The position numbers and the translations under genes were made by a program. DNA of 64,000 nt from Gillisella taibaishanensis (GTDB lineage: Bacteria; Pseudomonadota; Alphaproteobacteria; Rhizobiales; Rhizobiaceae): the NCBI RefSeq assembly GCF_001938985.1, contig NZ_MKIN01000015.1:51805-115804 (forward strand), read 5' to 3'. Below the pieces are notes generated by a model. That model ran no database searches and was not told the DNA's origin. It saw nothing but the letters and a program-made list of their open reading frames with translations. Below, in pieces: positions 9,152 through 19,405 of this stretch (position 1 is the stretch's first letter; each line of letters begins with the position of its first letter).

Positions 9152-9783
9152 CGGTCTCCGTCGCTTCGCTCACCGATGACGTTATCCGGCTGGCCCAAGG
9201 GGCCAGCCGTTTCATGCTGGCTGTCGCCGGCCCACCCGGCGCCGGCAAGTCCACCTTGTCCGAAGCACTTCGCGCCGCGCTGATCGCCAAAGGCGAAAGC
9301 GCCGAAATCCTTCCGATGGATGGATTTCATATGGACAACGGCATTCTTGAAGAGCGCGGCCTGCTGAAACGCAAGGGCGCTCCTGAGACCTTCGACGTGC
9401 GCGGCTTTCTCGATATCGTTACCGCCGTAAGGCGCGCTGATGAGGAAGTGCTGGTTCCGGTCTTCGACCGCTCGCGCGAGCTTGCGATCGCCTCGGCCCG
9501 ACCGATTTCGCCCGAAACGCGCTTCATCCTGGTCGAAGGTAATTATCTGCTTCTGGACCGCACGCCCTGGACAAGACTCGCGAGCAGTTTTGACCTCACG
9601 CTGTTTGTGGGTCCGCCACTCGATGTCCTTGAACAGCGCCTTCGGGAGCGCTGGGTCCATTACGGTCTGGATGAAGCCGGCATCGCCTGGAAATTGAACG
9701 GCAACGACCTGCCCAACGGCAGGTTGGTGATCGAAGCTTCGCGACCAGCAGACATCACCGTCGACATCATTGATCTGGCGTAA
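9148..9783 (+). CDS. frcK: FrcK-type P-loop kinase of the fructose operon
   Basis: A 211-residue P-loop kinase of the uridine kinase/pantothenate kinase-like superfamily, last gene of the fructose operon. The Walker A motif is GPPGAGKST (28-36); MDGFHMD (57-63) is the usual substrate-binding segment after it, and a Walker B-like VEGNYLLLD follows near 130. In Sinorhizobium the same position holds frcK, named for a presumed fructose kinase. The phosphate acceptor has not been settled for every member, so fructose is inferred from operon position. The start overlaps the frcA stop as ATGA. Confidence 0.87.
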   Translation: MTVSVASLTDDVIRLAQGASRFMLAVAGPPGAGKSTLSEALRAALIAKGESAEILPMDGFHMDNGILEERGLLKRKGAPETFDVRGFLDIVTAVRRADEEVLVPVFDRSRELAIASARPISPETRFILVEGNYLLLDRTPWTRLASSFDLTLFVGPPLDVLEQRLRERWVHYGLDEAGIAWKLNGNDLPNGRLVIEASRPADITVDIIDLA

Positions 9784-9867
9784 TCGCGCGCAAGCCGCCG
9801 CTTTTTCCTCGACATATCGGAGGTGCGTGCTTATAAAATAAGCATGCACTTTTGATGCACAATAGCA

Positions 9868-9907
9868 TTGACAGTCGCCCCCTTCCCCGCTCTATTTGTA
9901 TAGTCAA
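9868..9907 (+). promoter_or_regulatory. Promoter with HutC-like operator
   Basis: TTGACA at 9868-9873 and TCTATT at 9891-9896 are separated by 17 bases and form a good sigma-70 type promoter. Overlapping and just beyond the -10 box lies TTGTATAGTCAA (9896-9907), which matches 10 of 12 positions of the palindrome TTGTATATACAA, the form of operator recognised by HutC repressors (core TGTA-N2-TACA). It stands about 70 bases upstream of the transporter operon that ends with hutC and the monooxygenase, so HutC autoregulation is likely. Confidence 0.65.
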
Positions 9908-9977
9908 AAGCCGATCAACGGCGAAGGGGAAATCCGCCTGAGAAAACTCGGCGGAACGGGCAACTGGAGAAATCGCG

Positions 9978-10805
9978 ATGCAGAAAAGACTGTTCCTGAA
10001 GGCAGCGCTTGGGGCCGCCATGCTGTTTGGCGCGAGCCTTTCGGCCCATGCCGAAGACGCCCTGGCCAAAATCAAGGCCGGCGGCACCTTGAAGGTCGGC
10101 ACCGAGACCGCGTTTGCGCCTTTCGATTTCATCGATGCCGGTGATCATGTTGGTCTCAACGTCGACTTGTTCGATGAAATCGGCAAAGAACTGGGCGTGA
10201 AGATCGAATGGGTCACCCTGCCCTGGGATGGCGTTTTGCCCGGTCTTGAAGCTGGTAAGTTCGATATCGTCGCCGGTCCCGCCACCATCACCAAGGCTCG
10301 CATGGAGCGCTACCGCTTCACGGCGCCGATTGCCGAAGCGACCGTTGCCATCCTGAAAAAGGCCGGCGACAAGACCATTACCAAGCCGGAAGATCTGGCC
10401 GGCAAGGCCGTCGGCGTCGGCAAGGCGACAGCACAGCTCGCCCAGCTGCAGGAATTTTCGGCAACGCTGCCGAAGAAGATCGATGTGCGTGAATACGTCT
10501 CCTTCAACGACGCCTATGCCGATATGGCGGCCGGCCGCGTTGTGGCCGTCGCCAATTCGCTGCCGAACATCGCCTTCGTTGCCAAGCAGCGCAACGGCGC
10601 CTTCGAAGTGGTGCTGCCGCCCTTCGGCAAGAAGAGCTATTTCGGCTTTATCGGCACCAAGGACGCCGATCACGCCAGCCTGATCGATGCCGTCGACGCT
10701 GCCCTGATCAAGATGAAAGGCGATGGCCGCATGGCAAAGCTCCAGGAAAAATGGTTCGGCACCAAGTTCGATACGCCTGACAGCGTCAAGGATCCCGCAT
10801 TTTGA
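9978..10805 (+). CDS. Amino acid ABC transporter, substrate-binding protein (hut-linked)
   Basis: Family 3 solute-binding protein of 275 residues with a signal peptide of about 25 residues (cleavage after SAHA). The mature protein begins with a binding-protein lobe (LKVGTETAFAPFDFID, 38-53) and shows FDIVAGPATITKARMERYRFTAPI (about 95-118), typical of polar amino acid binders. The GGAGA ribosome site and ATG at 9978 fit. It heads an operon with two permeases, an ATPase, hutC and a flavin monooxygenase. Because hutC is in the same unit and the hut enzymes follow, histidine, urocanate or a related imidazole is the best guess for the ligand; this is inference. Confidence 0.88.
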   Translation: MQKRLFLKAALGAAMLFGASLSAHAEDALAKIKAGGTLKVGTETAFAPFDFIDAGDHVGLNVDLFDEIGKELGVKIEWVTLPWDGVLPGLEAGKFDIVAGPATITKARMERYRFTAPIAEATVAILKKAGDKTITKPEDLAGKAVGVGKATAQLAQLQEFSATLPKKIDVREYVSFNDAYADMAAGRVVAVANSLPNIAFVAKQRNGAFEVVLPPFGKKSYFGFIGTKDADHASLIDAVDAALIKMKGDGRMAKLQEKWFGTKFDTPDSVKDPAF

Positions 10806-10818
10806 TAGGAATGTCGGA

Positions 10819-10846
10819 GGAAGGCGCGGCTCAGCGCCTTCCTTTT
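10819..10846 (+). terminator. Hairpin with T tract between binding protein and permease genes
   Basis: A nine-base perfect stem (10819-10827 with 10834-10842, arm GGAAGGCGC), a six-base loop, then TTTT at 10843-10846. Its place between the binding-protein gene and the first permease suggests partial termination or mRNA protection that keeps the binding protein in excess. Confidence 0.7.
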
Positions 10847-10873
10847 CCGATTACAGGGCGGACATAGCGGCCG

Positions 10874-11536
10874 ATGTCATTCAAACTCTTCTTTCTGCTG
10901 GTCAAGGCCGCCGGATGGACGCTCGGCATCAGCCTCGTGTCGATTGCCGCGGGCCTTGCGCTTGCCGTGTTGCTCTGCGCGGCCATGCTGTCGGGCAAAG
11001 CGCTGTTCACGGTACCCACGCGGCTGTTCGTCAGCTTCTTTCGCGGCGTGCCGCTCCTCGTCCAATTGCTGCTGATCTATAATCTCCTGCCTTTCATCGG
11101 TATCAACGTGCCAAGCGTGGTCGCCGCCATTATCGGCCTCTCGCTCTGCACCGCCGCCTACCAGGCGGAAAACCTGCGCGGTGGCTTTGAGAGCGTTGCG
11201 CCCGGTCTTGTCGAGGCAGCGGATATGGCCGGCTTCTCCGCCCGCCAGACCTTCTTGCGCATCAAGCTGCCGATTGCGCTCCGCCTGACCTTTCCCGCGC
11301 TCGTCAACGAGGCGATCATGATCCTCAAATCCTCGTCGCTGGTGTCGGTCGTCGGTATTGTCGAGCTGACACGCATGTCGCAGGATCTCGCTTCCTCCAC
11401 CTATTTGCCGATTCCGCTATTTGCCAGTGCCGGTTTGATCTACCTGGTGATCTGCTGGACCATGGCGCTGATCGGCCGTTTCAGCGAGCGCCGCCTGCCA
11501 GGAGCCTTGCCCGCAGGGTCGGGAGCCAGCCGATGA
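10874..11536 (+). CDS. Amino acid ABC transporter permease (HisM/HisQ family) 1
   Basis: A 220-residue inner-membrane permease of the polar amino acid (His/Glu/Gln/Arg) type. It has about five membrane segments and the EAA-like cytoplasmic loop VEAADMAGFSARQTFLRIKLPIA (positions about 115-137) that docks with the ATPase. FVSFFRGVPLLVQLLLIY near 57 is the canonical motif of this permease family. It overlaps the next permease by four bases (ATGA), consistent with a heteromeric permease pair made from one message. Confidence 0.9.
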   Translation: MSFKLFFLLVKAAGWTLGISLVSIAAGLALAVLLCAAMLSGKALFTVPTRLFVSFFRGVPLLVQLLLIYNLLPFIGINVPSVVAAIIGLSLCTAAYQAENLRGGFESVAPGLVEAADMAGFSARQTFLRIKLPIALRLTFPALVNEAIMILKSSSLVSVVGIVELTRMSQDLASSTYLPIPLFASAGLIYLVICWTMALIGRFSERRLPGALPAGSGASR

Positions 11537-12197
11537 TCTTCGATCCCAAAGTCATCCTCGACCATCTGCCCGAAATCGCGTCCGGCGCGCTGACCACGCT
11601 GTGGATCTGGATCGTCGGCATGCTGCTTGGCGCAGCCCTCGGCTTTCTTGTCGCCACCGGCCGCCGCTATGGCGGCAGGCTCCTCGACCTGCCACTCGGT
11701 CTTGCCGTCGAAGTGCTGCGCGGCACGCCGTTTCTGATCCAGATCTTTCTGGTCTATTATGGCGGGCCCTATGTCGGCCTGTCGCTCGACCCGATCCCCT
11801 GCGGGCTGATCGGCCTGACCATCTATGCCGCTGCCTATTGCTCGGAAATTTTCCGCGCCGGCTTTGCCGCCGTGCCGCATGGGCATGTGGAGGCGGCCGA
11901 ATGCCTTGGGCTTTCACGCTTTCAGATTGTTCGCCGTATCCTGCTGCCGGAGATGGCGCTGATCGTACTGCCGCCTTTCGTCAATCTGGCGGTGATCCTG
12001 CTAAAGGAATCCGCCGTCCTGTCTATTATCACGGTGCCGGAATTGACGGCGACCGTCAGTGCTATTGGCTCGCAGCAATATGCCTTCCTGGAGGCAATCT
12101 TCGTGCTCGCCGTCATCTACTGGGTCATCGTCGAGGCCGCCGCCTGGACAGGCCGGATGGCCGAGACCCGCCTGAACAAACTGAGGTTCGCCGCGCC

Positions 12198-12201
<4 letters not shown>
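11533..12201 (+). CDS. Amino acid ABC transporter permease (HisM/HisQ family) 2
   Basis: Second permease of the same transporter, 222 residues. It carries the family motif VEVLRGTPFLIQIFLVYYGGP (about 56-76) and an EAA-like loop VEAAECLGLSRFQIVRRILLPEM (about 119-141). The start overlaps the previous permease, and the stop overlaps the ATPase start (ATGA at 12198-12201), so the two permeases and the ATPase form a tightly coupled set. The substrate inference is as for the binding protein. Confidence 0.9.
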
Positions 12202-12989
<788 letters not shown>

Positions 12990-13007
12990 TGTGACGGATC
13001 AGCCCCG

Positions 13008-13748
13008 ATGACATCAGCGACACAAGCATCGAAATCGCTGCACCAGCGCATTCTCGAGGATATCGAGGACAATATCCTGTCGGGCCGCTGGCCGCCCGGC
13101 CACAAGATCCCATCCGAGCAGGTGCTGGCAGAGGACTATGGCTGCTCGCGCATGACCGTGAACAAGGTGGTGACCCAGCTTGCCCGCGCGGGCCTGGTGC
13201 TGCGCCGGCGCAAGACCGGCAGCATCGTCATGCCGCAGAATTCGCAAAGCGCCATTCTTGAAATCTACGACATCAGAGACGAGGTCGAGGCGCTGGATCT
13301 GGCCTATCGCCATGATATCCTGGCGCGCACGGCAAGAGCGGCCAGCAAGACGGAACTGTCAGCGCTCGGACTGCCGCCGCGCCGCAAGCTGCTGGCCGTC
13401 ACCTGCCTGCATTATGCCGGCGACAGGCCTTTTTGCCTTGAGGAGCGGTTGATCAACCTCTCCATCGTGCCCGAGGCGGCTGAGGCCGATTTCGCCGATC
13501 TCGCCCCCGGGCCTTGGCTGCTCGACCATGTGCCATGGAATGCCGCCGAACACAGGATCGCTGCCGAGGCCGCCAGCCCCACGGCAGCCAATCTGCTGCA
13601 TATCGCCCCTGAGGTGCCGGTTCTTGTTGTCGAGCGCCAGACATGGCGTCTGGACGAAACCGTGACCCAGGTGCGGCTCACCTATCCCGGCGGCCAGCAC
13701 GCGCTGACGGCTCGCTTCACCCCATCGCAACGGCCCAACGCCGCCTGA
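13008..13748 (+). CDS. hutC: Histidine utilisation repressor HutC (GntR family)
   Basis: A 246-residue GntR/HutC-type repressor. It has an N-terminal winged helix-turn-helix (about 8-75, with KIPSEQVLAEDYGCSRMTVNKVV) and a C-terminal UTRA effector domain (about 95-238). HutC proteins repress histidine catabolism and release DNA on binding urocanate. Here hutC is encoded inside the transporter operon, 18 bases after the ATPase gene and 17 bases before the flavin monooxygenase. HutC-like boxes are visible in front of this operon (9896-9907) and between hutF and hutI (near 16496-16511), which supports repression of both units and autoregulation. Confidence 0.92.
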   Translation: MTSATQASKSLHQRILEDIEDNILSGRWPPGHKIPSEQVLAEDYGCSRMTVNKVVTQLARAGLVLRRRKTGSIVMPQNSQSAILEIYDIRDEVEALDLAYRHDILARTARAASKTELSALGLPPRRKLLAVTCLHYAGDRPFCLEERLINLSIVPEAAEADFADLAPGPWLLDHVPWNAAEHRIAAEAASPTAANLLHIAPEVPVLVVERQTWRLDETVTQVRLTYPGGQHALTARFTPSQRPNAA

Positions 13749-13765
13749 TCGAAGAGAAAAAGACC

Positions 13766-15115
13766 ATGGCCCGCCAGGACAAATTGAAACTCGGAACCTT
13801 CGTCTACACCTTCGGCTTCAACCCCGCCGCCTGGCGCCATCCGGAGGCGGATGTGCATGGTGCCAACAAGATCGACCATCTGCTGAACGTGGCGAAGATC
13901 TCGGAAGCTGCGAAATTCGATTTCATGTTCCTGGCGGATTCGCCCGCCGCTGCCGTCGGCGATGCCGATGCGCTGGCGCGCTCACCGACCAAGATGAACC
14001 GTTTCGAGCCGCTGTCGCTGATTTCGGCGCTGTCGGTGCTCACTGAAAAGCTCGGCTTTGTCGCCACCGCCTCCACCAGCTATTACGAGCCCTACAACAT
14101 CGCCCGGATCTTCGCCTCGATCGATCATTTGAGCGGCGGCCGGGCCTGCTGGAATGTTGTGACATCAGACCATGATGAGACCGGCTATAACTATGGTTTC
14201 GAGGGCCTGCCGCCGCACGCGGAGCGCTACGAGCGAGGTTCGGAATTCGTCGATGTCGTCTTCGGCCTCTGGGACAGTTTCGAGCCGGATGCGCTGGTGC
14301 TCGACAAGGAAAACGGCCTTTACCACGACAAAACCAAGCTGCACACGCTCGATCACAAGGGCAAGCATTTCAAGGTGCGCGGACCGCTCAACATCGCCGC
14401 CTCACCGCAGGGCCGTCCGGTCATTGCCCAGGCCGGCGGCTCGGAAGCCGGCATGGAACTCGCCGCCCGCACTGCCGAGATCGTGTTCAGCCTCGCCTCC
14501 AATCTGGAGCGCAACAAGGCCTTTGCCGAGAACATCAAAGGCCGCATGGTCAAATATGGCCGCTCCACAAGTGACCTGAAACTCATGCCCGGCCTTGTCG
14601 TCAATGTCGGGGAGACAAAGGCAGAGGCCCAGGCCAAGGTAGACTTCCTGATCGACAATCTGCATCCGGATGTCGGCCGCTGGATGCTTGGCGAGTTTCT
14701 CGAAGCTGATCTATCCGGCGTCGCGCTCGACAAACCCTTCCCGCTCGACCGGCTGCCGAGCGAGCCGAAGGGCTCGAAGGCCATGTTCGAATGGCTGCGC
14801 GATTTCATCTTGGAAGGCCATACGGTCGGCGAGCTGATCCGCTTCTACGCCGAAAAGAGCACCGGCAACGGTATCACCGGCACGCCAGGCGAAATCGCCG
14901 ATTTCATGGAGGAGTGGTTCGAAGCAGGTGCCGCCGACGGCTTCATTCTGATGCTGCCGACCCTGCCGGCCAGCCTCAACGACTTCGTCCGACTGGTGCT
15001 GCCGGAACTGCGCCGCCGCGGATTGTTCCGCGACGAATACGAGGGCAAAACCTTGCGGGAGAATTTGGGGCTGTCGATGCCGGCCAATCGGTATGTGGCC
15101 GCGCAGAAAGGCTAA
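13766..15115 (+). CDS. LLM class flavin-dependent monooxygenase (NtaA/SnaA/DszA type)
   Basis: A 449-residue luciferase-like FMN-dependent monooxygenase of the NtaA/SnaA/SoxA(DszA) group, which oxidises nitrilotriacetate, pristinamycin precursors, dibenzothiophene sulfone and similar substrates using FMNH2 from a separate reductase. Family features include an early aromatic-rich strand (LGTFVYTFGFNPAAWRHP, about 8-25), GRACWNVVTS near 128 and ASPQGRPVIAQAGGSEAG near 212. The ATG at 13766 was chosen at the normal family N-terminus; an in-frame extension starts inside hutC. It follows hutC by 17 bases, and its 3' end overlaps the convergent hutF by four bases. No reductase partner is next to it. 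The substrate is unknown; its place in the hut regulon points to an imidazole-type or other nitrogen compound, by inference only. Confidence 0.87.
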   Translation: MARQDKLKLGTFVYTFGFNPAAWRHPEADVHGANKIDHLLNVAKISEAAKFDFMFLADSPAAAVGDADALARSPTKMNRFEPLSLISALSVLTEKLGFVATASTSYYEPYNIARIFASIDHLSGGRACWNVVTSDHDETGYNYGFEGLPPHAERYERGSEFVDVVFGLWDSFEPDALVLDKENGLYHDKTKLHTLDHKGKHFKVRGPLNIAASPQGRPVIAQAGGSEAGMELAARTAEIVFSLASNLERNKAFAENIKGRMVKYGRSTSDLKLMPGLVVNVGETKAEAQAKVDFLIDNLHPDVGRWMLGEFLEADLSGVALDKPFPLDRLPSEPKGSKAMFEWLRDFILEGHTVGELIRFYAEKSTGNGITGTPGEIADFMEEWFEAGAADGFILMLPTLPASLNDFVRLVLPELRRRGLFRDEYEGKTLRENLGLSMPANRYVAAQKG

Positions 15116-16461
15116 AACGCCGCCATCACGTCCCGCATGGCGGCTGCAAAGCGCGCGCCGATCCGCTCGCGCGCCTTGTGCCTGCCAACTTCGACCTGCT
15201 TAACGCCAGCCACCCAAACGCAATCCACCGCGGCACCGTTGCCAAAGATGAAGCCATCAAGCACTTGTTCGCCGGCATAGCCAAGGTCGTGACGCGGCTT
15301 GAGGCTCACCAGATCTGCCGGCTTGCCGGCTCCAAGCCCGCTGTCATGCATCAAGGCCACCGCCCCGCCGGCCGCCGCTTCGTCAAACAGACGCCGCCCC
15401 GTCGAGCCGCCAGGTGCTGCAATGACATTGCGGGCGCCGTGGGCCAGACGCTGCGAATATTCCAGCTGGCGCAATTCATCGCCAAGGCCAATCAGCACAT
15501 TGGAATCGGACCCGATCCCGAAACGGCCACCTGCCTCCAGGAATGTGCTGGCATTGAAGGTACCATCGCCGAGATTGGCTTCGGTAACAGGGCAAAGGCC
15601 GGCAATCGCACCGCTTTTGGCCATCCGCACCGTCTCGTCATCGGTCATGTGGGTGGCGTGGATCAGACACCAGCGGGAAGAGAGGGCCGCATTGTCGAGC
15701 AGCCATTGCACGGGACGTTTGCCCGACCAGACAATGCAATCCTCCACTTCCTTCACCTGTTCGGCGACATGGATATGGACGGGTCCATCGAACGTGAGCT
15801 GCTGCAGAGCAGCCAACTCCTCTGGCGTCACGGCGCGCAGGCTATGAGGGGCGATGCCAACAACGGCACCCGGCAGGCTTGACGCCACCTTTTGGGCGCC
15901 TTCGAGCAGGGCCGAAAAGCCATCGAGATCGTTGATGAACCGTCGCTGCCCCTCATTGGGCGCTAGGCCGCCGAAGCCTGAATGAGCATAGAATACCGGC
16001 AGCAGCGTCAGGCCGATGCCGATCTCATCCGCGGCACCGGTAATGCGCTCGGCCATTTCCGCCCGGTTGGCATAGGGCCGGCCGTCGCGGTCGTGATGCA
16101 GATAATGAAACTCTCCGACCCGGCCAAAGCCAGCTTCCAACATTTCCACATAGAGCTGGGCGGCAATCGCCTGCATCTGATCCGGGCTCATGGTCAGCGC
16201 GAAACGATACATCACCGTGCGCCAGCTCCAAAAACTATCGCTATCAGGTCCACGTAATTCAGCGAGACCCGCCATGCCGCGCTGGAAGGCGTGGCTGTGC
16301 AGGTTGGCCATGGCTGGCAGCAGCATGTCATGAAGTTCGTCGCCCGCTTCAGGCGCAGCACCGGTCTCGACTGCCTCGATCGTCCGTCCCGAGAGGGTCA
16401 ACCGCACGTCGCGGACAAAGCCCTCAGACAGCAGCGCCTGCTTCGCGTAGAGAACCGTCAT
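15112..16461 (-). CDS. hutF: Formimidoylglutamate deiminase
   Basis: Converts N-formimino-L-glutamate to N-formyl-L-glutamate and ammonia, the fourth step in the five-step hut pathway of pseudomonads and rhizobia. It is a 449-residue amidohydrolase with the metal-binding HSH (55-57, in MANLHSHAFQRG), a second histidine segment HIHVAEQ and a late metal aspartate region FGIGSDSN, all typical of HutF. It is divergent from hutI-HGUD, with a HutC-like box between them, and convergent with the monooxygenase, which its 3' end overlaps by four bases. The product is used by HutG encoded in the opposite unit. Confidence 0.93.
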   Translation of the reverse strand: MTVLYAKQALLSEGFVRDVRLTLSGRTIEAVETGAAPEAGDELHDMLLPAMANLHSHAFQRGMAGLAELRGPDSDSFWSWRTVMYRFALTMSPDQMQAIAAQLYVEMLEAGFGRVGEFHYLHHDRDGRPYANRAEMAERITGAADEIGIGLTLLPVFYAHSGFGGLAPNEGQRRFINDLDGFSALLEGAQKVASSLPGAVVGIAPHSLRAVTPEELAALQQLTFDGPVHIHVAEQVKEVEDCIVWSGKRPVQWLLDNAALSSRWCLIHATHMTDDETVRMAKSGAIAGLCPVTEANLGDGTFNASTFLEAGGRFGIGSDSNVLIGLGDELRQLEYSQRLAHGARNVIAAPGGSTGRRLFDEAAAGGAVALMHDSGLGAGKPADLVSLKPRHDLGYAGEQVLDGFIFGNGAAVDCVWVAGVKQVEVGRHKARERIGARFAAAMRDVMAAF

Positions 16462-16495
16462 CGCCTTCCCCTTTTTTCATCTTGCCTGCATCTCA

Positions 16496-16511
16496 TTAAG
16501 TATATACATAA
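16496..16511. promoter_or_regulatory. HutC-like operator between hutF and hutI
   Basis: The perfect palindrome GTATATAC at 16500-16507, within ATTAAGTATATACATAAT, fits the TGTA-N2-TACA style of HutC operators in one half and nearly in the other. It lies about 35 bases upstream of hutF and 59 upstream of hutI, in the only AT-rich patch of this divergent region, so one HutC site could control both units. Confidence 0.6.
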
Positions 16512-16565
16512 TAGGAAAATCGGTCGGGAGCAATGCCGCCCCGACCGGATAATAAGGGATGCAGC

Positions 16566-17780
16566 ATGGCGAACAGGGACCGCATTTTCACCCATGCGCG
16601 GCTGGCGACGCTTGATCCGCGCCTACAGGGATTTGGCCTCATCGAAGACGGCGCCATTCTGGTGCGCGGCGAGCGTATCGCCTATGTCGGCCCTCTGGCC
16701 GATATTCCCGCAGTCGACCGTCACGCTGCCGAAGCCTTCGATTGCGAAGGTCGCTGGATCACCCCGGGCCTGATCGATTGCCACACCCATCTCGTCCATG
16801 CCGGCAACCGCGCCCATGAATTCGAATTGCGATTGGCGGGCGCCAGCTATGAAGAGATCGCCCGCGCCGGAGGCGGCATCGTCTCCTCGGTCACCCAAGT
16901 TCGCGCAGCAACGGAGGACGATCTGCTGCGCCAAACCCTGCCGCGTCTAGATGCGTTGATTGCCGAGGGAGTCACCACGATTGAGGTCAAGTCCGGCTAC
17001 GGCCTGACGGTCGAAGACGAGCTGAAAATGTTGCGCGCCGCCCGCCAGCTTGCCGAAGCGCGCGCCGTTTCCGTCACCACCACCTATCTCGGCGCCCATG
17101 CCACACCGGCGGATTACAAAGGTCGCAATGGCGATTTCCTGCGCGACATCGTGCTTCCTGGCTTACATAAGGCGCGTGAGGAAGGCCTCGTCGATGCTGT
17201 TGACGGCTTCTGTGAAGGCATCGCCTTTTCGCCTACCGAAATCCGCCAGGTTTTCGAGGCCGCAAGAGCACTTGGCCTGCCGGTCAAACTGCATGCGGAC
17301 CAGTTGTCCAATCTCTCGGGCGCAGCCCTTGCCGCCGAATTCGGGGCACTGTCGGCCGATCATCTGGAATATACCGACGCTGCTGGCGCCGAGGCGATGG
17401 CCAAGGCCGGCACCGTTGCCGTGCTTTTGCCCGGTGCGTTCTATTTCATTCGCGAGACGAAGAAGCCGCCTGTCGATCTCTTTCGCGAAGCCGGCACCAA
17501 GATCGCGCTGGCGACCGACAACAACCCCGGCACCTCGCCGCTCACCTCGCTGCTCTTGACCTTGAACATGGGCGCCACCCTGTTTGGCTTGACGGTAGAA
17601 GAGTGCCTGGCGGGCGTGACCCGGGAGGCCGCACGCGCGCTTGGCCGCCTCTCTGACATCGGCACGCTGGAACCCGGAAAATACGCCGATTTCGCGATCT
17701 GGGACATCGAGAGACCGGCCGAACTCGTCTACCGCTTGGGCTTCAATCCGCTCTATCGGCGAGTCTATCGCGGCAACTAA
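16566..17780 (+). CDS. hutI: Imidazolonepropionase
   Basis: Hydrolyses 4-imidazolone-5-propionate to N-formimino-L-glutamate, the third hut step. The 404-residue amidohydrolase has the metal motif DCHTH (71-75, ligands H73 and H75), then LHADQLSN near 240 and the metal aspartate in ATDNNPGT near 317. The ATG at 16566 with AAGGGA upstream is preferred to a start at 16533. It is first of the plus-strand hut unit; hutH follows after 85 bases that contain a dispersed rhizobial repeat. Confidence 0.94.
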   Translation: MANRDRIFTHARLATLDPRLQGFGLIEDGAILVRGERIAYVGPLADIPAVDRHAAEAFDCEGRWITPGLIDCHTHLVHAGNRAHEFELRLAGASYEEIARAGGGIVSSVTQVRAATEDDLLRQTLPRLDALIAEGVTTIEVKSGYGLTVEDELKMLRAARQLAEARAVSVTTTYLGAHATPADYKGRNGDFLRDIVLPGLHKAREEGLVDAVDGFCEGIAFSPTEIRQVFEAARALGLPVKLHADQLSNLSGAALAAEFGALSADHLEYTDAAGAEAMAKAGTVAVLLPGAFYFIRETKKPPVDLFREAGTKIALATDNNPGTSPLTSLLLTLNMGATLFGLTVEECLAGVTREAARALGRLSDIGTLEPGKYADFAIWDIERPAELVYRLGFNPLYRRVYRGN

Positions 17781-17830
17781 AGCATCGGACCGGAACGTGG
17801 GAACCGGCTTCCCATCCGAACACAAGATTT
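17781..17830. repeat. Dispersed rhizobial palindromic repeat (copy A)
   Basis: The segment just after hutI contains GGGAACCGGCTTCCCATCCG (17799-17818), which matches 18 of 20 bases at 39702-39721. The core GGGAA...TTCCC is an inverted repeat. The form resembles the short intergenic palindromes scattered through rhizobial genomes that start with an AGCAT motif. Confidence 0.6.
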
Positions 17831-17865
17831 GAGCCTGAACACGCCAAGCAACAGCAGGGGCCTTC

Positions 17866-19401
17866 ATGACCATCATCCTTCATCCCGGCGCAGTGCCGCT
17901 GTCCGATCTCGCCAGGATCTACTGGACCGGCGAGCCTGTTGCCCTTCACCGGACTTTCGATGCCGGCATTGAAAGAGCTGCGGCTCGCATCGCGGCGATC
18001 GCCGCTGGCAACGAGCCGGTCTACGGCGTCAATACCGGTTTCGGCAAACTCGCCTCGATCAAGATCGATGCCGCCGATACGGCAAAGCTGCAGCGCAACC
18101 TGATTCTGTCGCATTGCTGCGGTGTCGGCGCGCCCTTGAGCGAAAACATCGTCCGGCTGATCATGTCCCTGAAGCTTGTTTCGCTCGGCCGTGGCGCGTC
18201 AGGCGTGCGGCTTGAGCTCGTGCGGCTGATCGAAGCCATGCTGGAAAAAGGCGTAATCCCGGTGATCCCGGAAAAGGGCTCGGTCGGTGCATCCGGCGAT
18301 CTCGCGCCGCTCGCCCACATGGCTGCCGTTATGATGGGTGAGGCTGAAGCTTTCTATCAGGGCGAACGGTTGTCGGGCTCCGAAGCGCTGAAGCGCGCAG
18401 GCCTGCAGCCGGTGACGCTTGCTGCCAAGGAAGGACTGGCGCTGATCAACGGCACCCAGGCCTCGACCGCGCTGGCGCTGGCCGGCCTGTTTCGTGCCCA
18501 TCGCGCCGCTCAGGCTGCGCTGATCACCGGTGCCCTGTCGACGGATGCCGCCATGGGGTCGTCTGCCCCCTTCACCGCAGACATCCACACATTGCGCGGC
18601 CATCAGGGCCAGATCGACACCGCAGCGGCACTGCGCGCCCTGCTCGAGGGCTCCGTGATCAGGCAGAGCCATCTCGATGGTGACGAGCGGGTGCAGGACC
18701 CCTATTGCATCCGCTGCCAGCCGCAGGTCGATGGCGCCTGCCTAGATATCCTGCGCATGGCGGCGCGTACGCTGACCATCGAAGCCAATGCGGTGACAGA
18801 CAATCCGCTGGTCCTGTCCGACGATAGCGTGGTGTCAGGCGGCAATTTTCACGCCGAGCCGGTGGCCTTCGCCGCCGACCAGATCGCGCTTGCTGTCTGC
18901 GAGATTGGGGCGATTGCCCAGCGGCGTATCGCGCTTTTGGTTGATCCCGCCCTGTCCTACGGCCTGCCTGCCTTTCTCGCCAAGAAGCCGGGCCTCAATT
19001 CCGGCCTGATGATCGCTGAAGTGACCTCCGCGGCGCTGATGAGCGAAAACAAGCAGATGGCCCATCCTGCCTCAGTGGATTCCACGCCGACCTCTGCCAA
19101 TCAGGAAGACCACGTGTCCATGGCCTGCCATGGCGCCCGGCGCCTGCTGCAGATGACGGATAATCTCTTCTCCATTATCGGCATCGAGGCGCTCACCGCC
19201 GCCCAAGGCGTCGAATTCCGGTCGCCGCTCACCACCAGCCCGGAACTTCAGAAGGCCATTACCGCACTGCGCTCCGTTGTCGACACCCTTGAAGAAGACA
19301 GGTTCATGGCACCCGATCTGGAAGCGGCCGGCCGGCTGGTGGCGGATGGTAGATTGGTGAACAGCGTTTCGACCGGGCTCCTGCCGGAACTGGAGGCATA
19401 A
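17866..19401 (+). CDS. hutH: Histidine ammonia-lyase
   Basis: Deaminates histidine to trans-urocanate, the entry step of the pathway and the source of the HutC effector. The protein is 511 residues, the usual length. The MIO prosthetic group forms from the Ala-Ser-Gly triad at 142-144 within [14 protein letters not shown], and the catalytic tyrosine region YGVNTGFG is at 53-60. The C-terminal part has [14 protein letters not shown]. An AGGGG ribosome site precedes the ATG. hutG starts four bases after its stop. Confidence 0.95.
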   Translation: MTIILHPGAVPLSDLARIYWTGEPVALHRTFDAGIERAAARIAAIAAGNEPVYGVNTGFGKLASIKIDAADTAKLQRNLILSHCCGVGAPLSENIVRLIMSLKLVSLGRGASGVRLELVRLIEAMLEKGVIPVIPEKGSVGASGDLAPLAHMAAVMMGEAEAFYQGERLSGSEALKRAGLQPVTLAAKEGLALINGTQASTALALAGLFRAHRAAQAALITGALSTDAAMGSSAPFTADIHTLRGHQGQIDTAAALRALLEGSVIRQSHLDGDERVQDPYCIRCQPQVDGACLDILRMAARTLTIEANAVTDNPLVLSDDSVVSGGNFHAEPVAFAADQIALAVCEIGAIAQRRIALLVDPALSYGLPAFLAKKPGLNSGLMIAEVTSAALMSENKQMAHPASVDSTPTSANQEDHVSMACHGARRLLQMTDNLFSIIGIEALTAAQGVEFRSPLTTSPELQKAITALRSVVDTLEEDRFMAPDLEAAGRLVADGRLVNSVSTGLLPELEA

Positions 19402-19405
19402 GGCG

